A stretch of 64,000 nucleotides of DNA from Anianabacter salinae (GTDB taxonomy: Bacteria > Pseudomonadota > Alphaproteobacteria > Rhodobacterales > Rhodobacteraceae), in assembly GCF_019061145.1 (NCBI RefSeq), contig NZ_JAHQZS010000002.1, positions 496,001-560,000 of the forward strand. The letters are read 5' to 3'. This document shows, piece by piece, positions 45,535 to 53,812 of this stretch. Below the pieces are notes generated by a model. It was given only the letters and a program-made list of their open reading frames with translations, was not told the DNA's origin and ran no database searches. Every line of letters begins with the position of its first letter. Positions within the stretch are counted from its first letter, which is position 1. The position numbers were made by a program, and so were the translations under genes.

Positions 45535-47265
45535 TTACCCCTTCACTTGCGCGGGCGGCGTCGCAAGCCGGACACCCGGCGGCGTGCGGGTGTATTTCGT
45601 CAGAACGTCGTCGCGCGGTCCCATCGCGCGCAGCCTTCCGCCTTCAAGGAGGATCACGAGGTTGCACTCGGCCAGCGCCGAAGGGCGATGCGACATCACG
45701 AACACGATCTGCCCCGCCGCGCGCGCCGCCGCGATCGCGCGGTTGAGCGCGATCAGTCCCGGCTCGTCGAGGTTGGCGTTCGGCTCGTCCAGCACCATCA
45801 GCACCGGATCGCCGAAGAAGGCGCGCGCCAGACCGATACGCTGGCGCTGCCCGCCGGACGGCCGCCAGCCGCCCGGCCCGACGCGGGTGTCATAGCCATC
45901 GGGTAGCGACAGGATCAGATCATGCGCGCCCGCGACCTGCGCCGCCGTGACGATGGCGGCGGGTGCGGCGGCGGGATCGAAGCGCGCGACGTTCTGCGCG
46001 ACGGTGCCGGGGAACAAGGTGACGTCCTGCGGCAGATATCCCAGCGCTCGGCCCAGCGTGTCGCGGTCATACTGCACCACTTCCGCACCCGACAGCCGGA
46101 TCTCGCCCCGCCGTTCGTGCCAAAGGCCCGCAAGCGCCCGCGCGAGCGACGACTTGCCAGACCCGGACGGACCGATGACCGCGATGGCATCGCCGGGTGC
46201 GGCGCTGAAGCTGCCGGCACTCAGGATCGGAGCACCGCCGCCGTTCGGCAAAAGGTAGAGGTCCTTGACGTCCAGCCGCGCCTCGGGCGGAGGCAAGGGC
46301 ATCGGGGCCGCGCGCTGCGGATGCCGGTCAAGCAGGGCGCGCAGCTGCGACCAGCCGCGCCGCGCCCTCTCGATCTGCGGCCAGTGGCCCACCGACTGCT
46401 CGATCGGCGCCAGTGCGCGGCCCAGCAGGATCGACCCCGCGATCATCGCGCCGGGCGTCAGATCACCGCGCAGCGCCAGCAGCGCGCCAAGCGCCAGGAC
46501 CGCCGATTGCAGCCCCATGCGGATCGTCTTGGTCGCCGACGCGATGCCGCCGCGCCCGTCGGCGGCACGCATTGCCGCGCTCAGCGCTCCGCCGCGCCTG
46601 TCGTGCCAGGTGGCGGCCAGCGGTGCGTTCATGCCGAGGCCGCGCACCGTCTCGACCGCTGCGCGGGCAGTCTCGGCCCGCGTTTCGGCGTCTTGGGCAT
46701 GCTCGGCCGCTTCGGCCAGCGGACGGCGCGTGCGGGCCTGGCTCCAGAGGGCGAGGATCAGCACCAGGGCTGCCCCTCCGACCGAGAACCAGCCCAACCA
46801 CGGGTGCAGGATGAACATCACCGCGATGAACAGCGGCGCCCAGGGCAGATCAAAGATCGCGCCCATCGCGGGCGATGCAAGGGCCGTGCGCAGCGCGGTC
46901 AGGTCGCGCAGCGCGGTGGTGCCCGGTCCTTGCGTCTCGGCCTCGGTCAGGCTGGCATCGTAGATGCGCGCCTCGAGCCGCTGCTCGACGCGGGCGCCGA
47001 CGCGCGCCAGCACCCGGCCCCGGACATGATCGAGAAGGCCCATCATGGCGTAAAGGAACAGCACGATGGCGAACAGCACCAGAAGCGTGGCCGAGGACCG
47101 GCTGGCCAGCACGCGGTCATAGACCTGCAGCATGAACAGCGGCCCGGTCAGCATCAGCACGTTGATGACCGCGCTGAACAGCGCGACCCCGATCAGCGCG
47201 CCGGAATTGCGCGCCAACGCGTTTCGCAGTTCCGTCCGTCCCGATTGCCGCATCCGCGCCACCAC
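45535..47265 (-). CDS. Type I secretion system permease/ATPase
   Basis: ABC exporter of the PrtD/AprD group, 576 aa, without an N-terminal C39-like peptidase domain. The transmembrane domain covers about residues 20-300 (LTGPLFMLQVYDRVLASRSS at its start). The ATPase has GPSGSGKSSLARAL, the signature PSGGQRQRIGLARA and Walker B VLMVLDEPNANLD. The frame opens with a GTG; the next ATG in frame is four codons later (47253) and may be the true start. It is the first gene of a two-gene operon with the HlyD protein. No RTX-type substrate gene is adjacent. Confidence 0.93.
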   Translation of the reverse strand: MVARMRQSGRTELRNALARNSGALIGVALFSAVINVLMLTGPLFMLQVYDRVLASRSSATLLVLFAIVLFLYAMMGLLDHVRGRVLARVGARVEQRLEARIYDASLTEAETQGPGTTALRDLTALRTALASPAMGAIFDLPWAPLFIAVMFILHPWLGWFSVGGAALVLILALWSQARTRRPLAEAAEHAQDAETRAETARAAVETVRGLGMNAPLAATWHDRRGGALSAAMRAADGRGGIASATKTIRMGLQSAVLALGALLALRGDLTPGAMIAGSILLGRALAPIEQSVGHWPQIERARRGWSQLRALLDRHPQRAAPMPLPPPEARLDVKDLYLLPNGGGAPILSAGSFSAAPGDAIAVIGPSGSGKSSLARALAGLWHERRGEIRLSGAEVVQYDRDTLGRALGYLPQDVTLFPGTVAQNVARFDPAAAPAAIVTAAQVAGAHDLILSLPDGYDTRVGPGGWRPSGGQRQRIGLARAFFGDPVLMVLDEPNANLDEPGLIALNRAIAAARAAGQIVFVMSHRPSALAECNLVILLEGGRLRAMGPRDDVLTKYTRTPPGVRLATPPAQVKG

Positions 47266-47326
47266 ATCACCAACCCGGCGACGGTTCTAGCGGTTTGCAG
47301 GGGGCGTGGCGACAGTTCTCTGCGCG

Positions 47327-48394
47327 TCAGGTCCGCTCTGCCGGGAACACGATGCCGAGCATCAGCTTTCGTGCGGTGCGCAGCACCTCGGTCCTTGCTG
47401 CAGCGCCCTGCCCGTCCAGATGCACGATCACGGTCATCTCGCCGGTCGGATGCTCGATCGACAGGGGCCGCACCGCGCCCTGCCCCGCGACCGCCAGATC
47501 GGCGCCCACCGCCCCCGGTGTCAGGCAGGCGGTGGCGACGGTGACCGCGCCCAGCACGCCAACGCTCTGGTGACAGCGGTGCGGGATGAAGGTGCGGGTG
47601 GAGATCGCGCCGCCCGCTCGGGGGGCGGACACCATCGTCATCTTGGGAACCGATTTGTCCGCCACATCGCCAAGGTTCATCAGCGGCCCCGCCTTGAGGC
47701 GGATCGCCTCGAGCCGGGCGCGCAGGGGGGCGTTCGCCTCCAGCGCCTCGGGGGGCTCGCTGCCGTCGATGCCCATGTCAGAGGCGCGCAGGATCACGCA
47801 AGGCATGCCGTTGTCGATCAGCGTCACCTCGGTGCCGTCGATCACGTCGGTGGCGTTGCCCGTGGGCAAAAGCGCGCCGCAACTGGACCCGGCGGTATCC
47901 TGGAACGCGATGGGCACCGGCGCAGCGGTGCCCGGCACCCCGTCGATCCGCGCCGATCCTGCGTAGGTCACGGTGCCGCCCGGCGTCTGCACGCGCGCCG
48001 TGGCCGTCTGGCCGGTGTTCACCATGTAGATGGTCACGGGGGTCTCGCCGTCCTGCGCCGCGACCAGCCCGCGCTCGATGGCGAAGGGGCCGACGCCCGC
48101 GAGGATGTTGCCGCAGTTCTGCGCGTCCGTCACCACGGCCCGGTCGACGAAGACCTGCAGGAACAGGTAATCCACGTCGACACCCGCACGGTGCGACGGT
48201 GAGACCACCGCCACCTTCGAGGTCAGCGGATCGCCTCCGCCCATCCCGTCGATCTGCCGCGGATCGGGCGAGCCCATGACCCCCAGCAACAGCGCGTCTC
48301 GGGCCGCTGGATCGGCGGGCAGGTCAGAGGCAAGGAAATACCCCCCCTTGGACGTGCCGCCCCGCATCCACATCACGGGCAAGCCGTCAGACAT
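47327..48394 (-). CDS. galD: 4-oxalomesaconate tautomerase (PrpF family)
   Basis: PrpF/diaminopimelate-epimerase-fold isomerase of 355 aa interconverting keto and enol oxalomesaconate. The N terminus has the hallmark [33 protein letters not shown] and the [16 protein letters not shown] segment are family features. Its start lies 8 nt inside the end of galC, so it is the last gene of galB-galC-galD. Neighbours distinguish it from PrpF proper (aconitate isomerisation in 2-methylcitrate use), which shares the fold. Confidence 0.88.
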   Translation of the reverse strand: MSDGLPVMWMRGGTSKGGYFLASDLPADPAARDALLLGVMGSPDPRQIDGMGGGDPLTSKVAVVSPSHRAGVDVDYLFLQVFVDRAVVTDAQNCGNILAGVGPFAIERGLVAAQDGETPVTIYMVNTGQTATARVQTPGGTVTYAGSARIDGVPGTAAPVPIAFQDTAGSSCGALLPTGNATDVIDGTEVTLIDNGMPCVILRASDMGIDGSEPPEALEANAPLRARLEAIRLKAGPLMNLGDVADKSVPKMTMVSAPRAGGAISTRTFIPHRCHQSVGVLGAVTVATACLTPGAVGADLAVAGQGAVRPLSIEHPTGEMTVIVHLDGQGAAARTEVLRTARKLMLGIVFPAERT

Positions 48395-49061
48395 ATTTCA
48401 GCCCCTTGGCGGCAAGGCCCGGGCGCATGTCGTAGATGTCGAGACCAAGCTCGCCCGAGGCAAGGCGCAGCCGCTTCGCCTCTTCGGCGTCGAGGCGCGT
48501 CTGCGCGGCGGCGGCGACAGCCTCGGCGTCTGCACGCGGCACCACGCACACGCCGTCATCATCCGCAACGATCACGTCGCCCGGATTGACCAGCGCGCCC
48601 GCGCAGACGATCGGCACGTTCACCGAACCCAGCGTTTCCTTGACCGTGCCTTGCGCGGACACGGCGGTGGACCAGACGGCAAAGCCCATCGCCCGCAGAT
48701 CGCGGGTGTCGCGCACTCCGGCGTCGATCACCAGCGCGCGGCAGCCCCGCGCCATTGCAGAGGTCGCCAGAAGATCGCCGAAATAGCCCATGTCGCAGGG
48801 GGATGTCGGCGCCAGCACAAGGATGTCACCCTCTTGCAGATGCTCGATAGCGACGTGGATCATCCAGTTGTCGCCCGGCGGCGCCGAGATCGTCACCGCA
48901 GAGCCTGCGATGGCGGTGTCCTGCTGAATCGGGCGCATCCGCGACGCCATCAGCCCGCTGCGCCCCTGCGCCTCGTGCACCGTGGCCACGCCCGCCGCGC
49001 CAAGCCGAGCGATCACATCTGACCCCGCCCGCGCGATGGTCTGAACCACGACGCCGCTCAT
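48387..49061 (-). CDS. galC: 4-carboxy-4-hydroxy-2-oxoadipate aldolase / oxaloacetate decarboxylase
   Basis: Class II pyruvate aldolase of the RraA-like fold, 224 aa, splitting 4-carboxy-4-hydroxy-2-oxoadipate to pyruvate and oxaloacetate. [14 protein letters not shown], the metal and substrate loop [15 protein letters not shown] and [14 protein letters not shown] match LigK/GalC. The start at 49061 overlaps the galB stop (ATGA); longer reading would run back into galB. It ends 8 nt inside galD, completing a coupled three-gene set. Confidence 0.91.
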   Translation of the reverse strand: MSGVVVQTIARAGSDVIARLGAAGVATVHEAQGRSGLMASRMRPIQQDTAIAGSAVTISAPPGDNWMIHVAIEHLQEGDILVLAPTSPCDMGYFGDLLATSAMARGCRALVIDAGVRDTRDLRAMGFAVWSTAVSAQGTVKETLGSVNVPIVCAGALVNPGDVIVADDDGVCVVPRADAEAVAAAAQTRLDAEEAKRLRLASGELGLDIYDMRPGLAAKGLKYV

Positions 49062-49789
49062 AGCGCGTCCACCGTGCGCGGATAGACCGACTGGAAGCCT
49101 TCGGCATACTGGCAGTCGCGCCCGCCGGACATACCGCCCGAGTTGCGCTTGAAGTGGTTGGCGCGCTGCTGGGCGACGCGGGTGTAATAGTCCCACAGAT
49201 GAACCTGCCCGTTCATCTGTTCCATCGCGGCGCGCTTGCGGTCCCAGACCGGCGTGATGTCGAGGAAGGTGTCGGGTTTCCAGCCCATCTGCTCGGTCTG
49301 ATGCGGCTCGAACAGGTAAAGCTGCGGCGCGCCCAGCACCTTTTCACCGGGATTGTGGCCCCAGGCCTGCGCGATCATCCGGCACTCCATCACCACCTGC
49401 GTCGTGTACATGTGATCGGTGTTGTAGGGGTCATACTGGCTGTGGCTCAGCAGGAAGGACGGCTGCACCTTGCGAATGAGATCAACCAGCCGGTCCTTGT
49501 CGCCGCGATCTAGGTGCAGCGGGTAGTCACCCAGATCGAAGCATTCGAGCGCATGGACGCCAAGCGTCTCTGCCGCCGCCTCGGCTTCGGCCCGGCGGAT
49601 CGCCTTGACCTCGTCCAGCGATTTGCCCTCTTTCCAGAGCCGCGCGCTTTCCCCGCGCTCGCCGAAGGACAGGCAGGCCACTGTGACCTCGACCCCCATT
49701 TCGGCATGCAGGGCAATGGCGCCGCCGCAGCGCCAGACAAAATCGGCGGCATGGGCCGAGATCACTAGGGCGGTCTTTGCGTCGGTCAT
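49058..49789 (-). CDS. galB: 4-oxalomesaconate hydratase (PIG-L fold)
   Basis: Hydrates oxalomesaconate to 4-carboxy-4-hydroxy-2-oxoadipate. The 243-aa protein belongs to the PIG-L zinc deacetylase fold, but the usual AHPDD motif is AHAAD (residues 12-16), as in Pseudomonas GalB (AHSAD). [43 protein letters not shown] and [10 protein letters not shown] follow that enzyme closely as I remember it. First gene of galBCD with AGGAG before the ATG; the divergent regulator is 116 nt away. Confidence 0.9.
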   Translation of the reverse strand: MTDAKTALVISAHAADFVWRCGGAIALHAEMGVEVTVACLSFGERGESARLWKEGKSLDEVKAIRRAEAEAAAETLGVHALECFDLGDYPLHLDRGDKDRLVDLIRKVQPSFLLSHSQYDPYNTDHMYTTQVVMECRMIAQAWGHNPGEKVLGAPQLYLFEPHQTEQMGWKPDTFLDITPVWDRKRAAMEQMNGQVHLWDYYTRVAQQRANHFKRNSGGMSGGRDCQYAEGFQSVYPRTVDAL

Positions 49790-49905
49790 CGGGACTCCTC
49801 CTGCGGGGCAAGCTCATGGCCTAGCCCATTGGTCGCCCTGCGCCGCCCGGAATGCCAGTTCGTTTGCAGGTGCGCGTCATTGCGGTTTGCTATAAGCCCG
49901 CGCCC

Positions 49906-51099
49906 ATGACCATCGCGGCGCCCCGATTCAACCTGCGGCACCTTCATGCCTGCCTCGCCGTTCGGGATCATCGCGGCGTGTCGGCGGCGTCCGGCGCCAT
50001 TCACCTTTCGCAACCCGCGATCACCCAAGGCATCGCAAAACTGGAAGAGCAGCTTGGCGCGGCGTTGTTCGACCGCACGTCGTCGGGGATGCTGCTGACA
50101 GAGCCCGGCGCGCTGTTCACCGCCCGCGCCGAGCGGGCGCTGGATCTTCTGCGCGGCGGGCTGGACGAGGCGGCGCGCGGCCGCCGCCTGCCAGACGGAG
50201 CGGTGTCGATCACCCAGTTGCACGCGCTGGTCGCGCTGGGCGATCACGGCACCTTCACCCTTGCCGCACGGGCGCTGGGCATCGCGCAACCGTCGGTTCA
50301 CCGCGCGGCCCGCGATGCCGAGGCTGTCGTCGGCGTGCCCTTGTGGACACGCTCGCCCACCGGCGTGACCCTGACCCGTGCCGCCCGGCAGATTGCCCGT
50401 GCCGCGCGGCTGTGTTTCGCGGAACTCGATCAGGCGCGACAAGAGATCGCCGCATGGCGCGGCGAGGAAGCGGCGCGCCTGACAATCGGTGCGCTGCCGC
50501 TGGCACGCAGCACGGTCCTGCCGCTGGCGCTGTCGGAGCTGGCGGCGCAGCGCCCCGGGATGCGGCTGCGGGTCGTCGACGGACCCTATGACGACCTTCT
50601 GGCGGCGCTGACCAGCGGCGGCATCGACGTGATGGTCGGCGCGCTGCGCGATCCCGCCCCGCCCGGAGACGTCGTGCAAGAGCCGCTGTTTCAGGACCGC
50701 CTGGGAGTCTTTGCAGGGCCCGGCCACCCGCTGGCGGACGGCAGCGCCAGCCGCGATGCGCTGCTGGCCTGTCCGTGGATCGTGCCGCGCCCCGGCACCC
50801 CGACGCGCGCGATCTTTGATCGGTTCATGGACGGCGCGGTGCCGCCGAACCTGATCGAGACCAGTTCGATGGTGCTGGTGCGCAACCTGCTGCAGCAGGG
50901 CACGCACCTTACCATGCTGTCGATCAACCAGATGCGGCTGGACGCGGACCATGGGCTTGTCGTGCGCCTGCCCGCCCCCCTTGACGATCCGCCCCGCACC
51001 ATCGGCCTGACCCTGCGCCGGGGCTGGAGGCCGACCGGCGCACAGGCCGAGGCGCTGGGCATCCTGCGCATCGCCGCGCGCGGCTTTGGCAGCGTCTAG
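49906..51099 (+). CDS. LysR-type regulator with two tandem DNA-binding domains
   Basis: 397 aa, about 100 more than a standard LysR protein. The excess is a second HTH: residues 8-68 (NLRHLHACLAVRDHRGVSAA, LSQPAITQGIAKLEEQLG) and again 102-162 (ITQLHALVALGDHGTFTLAA, IAQPSVHRAARDAEAVVG). A normal effector-binding domain follows (about 190-385). The start is ATG 49906; an upstream ATG (49852) would extend it further. Divergent from galBCD, so it probably controls that operon. TGCTAT about 14 nt before the start may be its -10 box. Confidence 0.85.
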   Translation: MTIAAPRFNLRHLHACLAVRDHRGVSAASGAIHLSQPAITQGIAKLEEQLGAALFDRTSSGMLLTEPGALFTARAERALDLLRGGLDEAARGRRLPDGAVSITQLHALVALGDHGTFTLAARALGIAQPSVHRAARDAEAVVGVPLWTRSPTGVTLTRAARQIARAARLCFAELDQARQEIAAWRGEEAARLTIGALPLARSTVLPLALSELAAQRPGMRLRVVDGPYDDLLAALTSGGIDVMVGALRDPAPPGDVVQEPLFQDRLGVFAGPGHPLADGSASRDALLACPWIVPRPGTPTRAIFDRFMDGAVPPNLIETSSMVLVRNLLQQGTHLTMLSINQMRLDADHGLVVRLPAPLDDPPRTIGLTLRRGWRPTGAQAEALGILRIAARGFGSV

Positions 51100-51791
51100 A
51101 TCGAAACGCTGGCCAACAACCTGTCCCGGTCGAGCGCGGCCTTGCCGGTCTCGTAGCTGACCGATCCGCGGTTCACGACGACGAAATGGTCGGCCAGCCC
51201 GACGGCGAAATCGAAATACTGCTCGACCAGCACCACCGCGATCTCGCCCTCGTCGCGCAGAAGCGCGATGACCTTGCCGATCTGGGTGATGATGTTGGGC
51301 TGGATGCCCTCGGTCGGCTCGTCCAGAAGTAGCACCTTGGGCCTGGTAATCAGCGCACGCGCGATGGCAAGCTGTTGCTGCTGGCCCCCCGAAAGATCAC
51401 CGCCGCGCCGGTCCTGCATTTCCTTGAGCACGGGGAACAGATCGAAGATGCGCTCGGGGATGCCGCGATCCGCCACCGGAAGGCAGGCAAAGCCGGTCGT
51501 CAGGTTCTCGCGCACGGTCAGCAGCGGAAACACCTCGCGCCCCTGCGGCACGTAGGCGATCCCGGCCTTGGCGGCGCCGTACGCGGTGGGATGGCCCAGA
51601 TCGCGCCCGTCCAGCCGGATGCTGCCATCGCGGAACGGATGCCGCCCCGCGATCGCCTTCAGAAGCGAGGTCTTGCCGACCCCGTTGGTGCCCATCACCG
51701 CCGTCACCTGCCCCGGCTTTGCGGTCAGGGAAATGCCGTGAAGGATCTGGCTTTGGCCATAGCGCAGGGTCAGGTTGTCGACGGTCAGCAT
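51096..51791 (-). CDS. urtE: Urea ABC transporter ATP-binding protein UrtE
   Basis: Second ATPase of the urea importer, 231 aa, LivF-like. Walker A GTNGVGKTS, signature LSGGQQQQLAIARAL and Walker B LLLDEPTEGIQPNI; the IQPNI extension is typical of UrtE. Last gene of the leftward urtABCDE operon, 3 nt after urtD. Its stop overlaps the convergent regulator's stop by four bases. Confidence 0.96.
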   Translation of the reverse strand: MLTVDNLTLRYGQSQILHGISLTAKPGQVTAVMGTNGVGKTSLLKAIAGRHPFRDGSIRLDGRDLGHPTAYGAAKAGIAYVPQGREVFPLLTVRENLTTGFACLPVADRGIPERIFDLFPVLKEMQDRRGGDLSGGQQQQLAIARALITRPKVLLLDEPTEGIQPNIITQIGKVIALLRDEGEIAVVLVEQYFDFAVGLADHFVVVNRGSVSYETGKAALDRDRLLASVSI

Positions 51792-51794
51792 GGT

Positions 51795-52535
51795 CTAGCG
51801 CCCCAGGTAGACGTCAATGACGTCCTTGTTCTTCGTGACATGGTCAAGCGAGCCTTCGGCCAGCACCGACCCCTCGTGCAGCACCGTCACCTTGCAGTTC
51901 AGGCGGCGCACGAATTCCATATCATGCTCGACGACCACGACCGCGCGGGTCTGTGCGGCGCGCTTGAGTAGATCCGTGGTATGCTCACGCTCGGCGGGTG
52001 TCATCCCGGCGGCGGGTTCATCGACCAGCAACAGCCGTGGGTCCTGGGCCAGCAGCATCCCGACCTCGAGCCATTGCTTCTGCCCGTGGCTAAGCTCGCC
52101 CGCGCGGCGGCCAAGGGCTTCGGTCAGGCCGATCTCGGCGGCAATCTCGTCGATCCGGGTCTCGTCGTCGGGCTTGCCGCGCGCAAGCAGCACGTCGAAC
52201 GGACCGCGCGGGTTCTTGAGCGACATGCGCAGGTTCTCGCGCACCGACTGGGCCTCGAACACCGTGGGTTTCTGGAACTTGCGCCCGATGCCCTGCCGCG
52301 CGATCTGGCTTTCGGACAGGGACAGCAGCGAGACGCTTTTCTCGCCCCACAGCACACGCCCCTCGTCGGGCCGTGTCTTGCCGGTGATGATGTCCATGAA
52401 GGTCGTCTTGCCCGCGCCATTGGGGCCGATCACCGCGCGCAACTCGGGCTCGGCGATCTGGATCGACAGGTTGTTGATCGCGCGGAACCCGTCGAAGCTG
52501 ACCGACACGCCAGACACTTCAAGAAGCGTGCTCAT
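51795..52535 (-). CDS. urtD: Urea ABC transporter ATP-binding protein UrtD
   Basis: First ATPase of the urea importer, 246 aa, LivG-like. Walker A GPNGAGKTTFMDIITGKTRP, IGRKFQKPTVFEAQSVRENL (the Urt-specific stretch), signature LSHGQKQWLEVGMLL and Walker B LLLVDEPAAGM. The start at 52535 overlaps the urtC stop by four bases; a longer upstream frame would lie inside urtC. Confidence 0.96.
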   Translation of the reverse strand: MSTLLEVSGVSVSFDGFRAINNLSIQIAEPELRAVIGPNGAGKTTFMDIITGKTRPDEGRVLWGEKSVSLLSLSESQIARQGIGRKFQKPTVFEAQSVRENLRMSLKNPRGPFDVLLARGKPDDETRIDEIAAEIGLTEALGRRAGELSHGQKQWLEVGMLLAQDPRLLLVDEPAAGMTPAEREHTTDLLKRAAQTRAVVVVEHDMEFVRRLNCKVTVLHEGSVLAEGSLDHVTKNKDVIDVYLGR

Positions 52536-53809
52536 TCCTCGCGCCCCTCTTCCTTGCGCCACGCCCCGTCGTTCGGGCCGTAGTCCCCGGTGCGGTCCGG
52601 CGTGCGCCGTTCCGCGATCAGGTCGAACAGCCCGCCGATGCCCTTGGGCGCGAACAACGTGACCCCGACAAAGGACAGGCCCAGGAGGATCAGCCACCAG
52701 TCGGTCCACTGGATGCGATAGAAGCCCAGGTTGATCGCAGGTGCGCCACCGCCGGTGAACCAGCTCGACAGAAGCGACACGAACGCCGCTCCGATCACGG
52801 CACCATAGAGGCGCCCGCGACCGCCCACCGCGACCCAGACCGCAAGGTAGATCGAGGCGATGGGCGCAAGCTCGGCCGGGTTGATGATCCCGGCCTGTGG
52901 ATAGTAAAGAGCGCCCGCGATACCGGCCACGACCGCCGTGAGCGTGAAGATGAATAGCTTGTAGCTTTCAACGTGATAGCCAAGGAACCTCACCCGCGCC
53001 TCGTTGTCACGGATGCCGCGCACGACGCTGCCCATCTTGCCCGACACGACCCAGGCGAACAGCACATAGCCAAGCGCCAGTGCCAGCGCCGAGGCCCAGA
53101 AGAACGCGATCGAGATGACGTCCTGCGATGTCTCGCCATATCCGGGGATATTCTGCAGCCCCGAAAGCCCATTGTTGCCGCGCAACCCGCTGTCGTTCTG
53201 GAACAGGTACAGCGCCAGCGCCAGCGTCATGGCTTGGGTGAGGATCGACAGGTAAACCCCTGCAACCCTTGTGCGAAAGGCCAACCAGCCGAAGACGAGC
53301 GCCAACAGTCCCGGCACCGCGACGACCATCAGAAGCTGCAGCGGCAGGCTGCTGGCAAATCCCCAGACCCATGGGAATTCGGACGCGCCCACCACGCCGA
53401 AGATCTGGCTTCCGATGGCATCGCGCACTTCGTCCGGCGTTGGCGGTATCACCGATGCGGCAAGGCTTTCGGCGACGATGATCTCGGTGCGGGCGTACAT
53501 CAGCCACATGCCGATCGCGTAGCCGCCGATCCCGAAGAACGCCATGTGCCCCAGCGACAGGATTCCGCAGTAGCCCCAGACCACGTCCATCGCCACCGCG
53601 ACTAGGCACAGGCACAGCGTCTTGCCCAGTGTCTTGACGAAGGAGGTGGACAGGAACCCCACGCCCGTCGCCTCGGACAACAGCGTGACGCCCAGCGTGA
53701 ACACCGCGAGCGCGGCAAGGAAATACATCACCGACGGGTTGCGCAGGATGAACGGGCGACGGTCCGGCGCGGGGCGAAAGCCGGGTCCGGCCATATCAGT
53801 GGTTGCCAT
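52532..53809 (-). CDS. urtC: Urea ABC transporter permease UrtC
   Basis: LivM-like permease of 425 aa with about ten helices. It has the GYCGILSLGHMAFFGIGGYA pore motif, FLGYHVESYKLFIFTLTAVV, and a cytoplasmic EAA-like loop. The insertion between early helices (IIVAESLAASVIPPTPDEVR) is typical of UrtC. It is separated from urtB by 3 nt and overlaps urtD. An ATG five codons after the chosen start is an alternative. Confidence 0.95.
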   Translation of the reverse strand: MATTDMAGPGFRPAPDRRPFILRNPSVMYFLAALAVFTLGVTLLSEATGVGFLSTSFVKTLGKTLCLCLVAVAMDVVWGYCGILSLGHMAFFGIGGYAIGMWLMYARTEIIVAESLAASVIPPTPDEVRDAIGSQIFGVVGASEFPWVWGFASSLPLQLLMVVAVPGLLALVFGWLAFRTRVAGVYLSILTQAMTLALALYLFQNDSGLRGNNGLSGLQNIPGYGETSQDVISIAFFWASALALALGYVLFAWVVSGKMGSVVRGIRDNEARVRFLGYHVESYKLFIFTLTAVVAGIAGALYYPQAGIINPAELAPIASIYLAVWVAVGGRGRLYGAVIGAAFVSLLSSWFTGGGAPAINLGFYRIQWTDWWLILLGLSFVGVTLFAPKGIGGLFDLIAERRTPDRTGDYGPNDGAWRKEEGREE

Positions 53810-53812
53810 GGA

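Noticed and set aside
47327-48394. Reading the PrpF-family protein as the methylcitrate-cycle isomerase
   Set aside because: No prpB, prpC or acnD nearby; it is translationally coupled to galC.
49058-49789. Reading the PIG-L protein as an N-acetylglucosamine deacetylase
   Set aside because: The AHAAD motif in place of AHPDD and the neighbours galC and galD favour oxalomesaconate hydratase.
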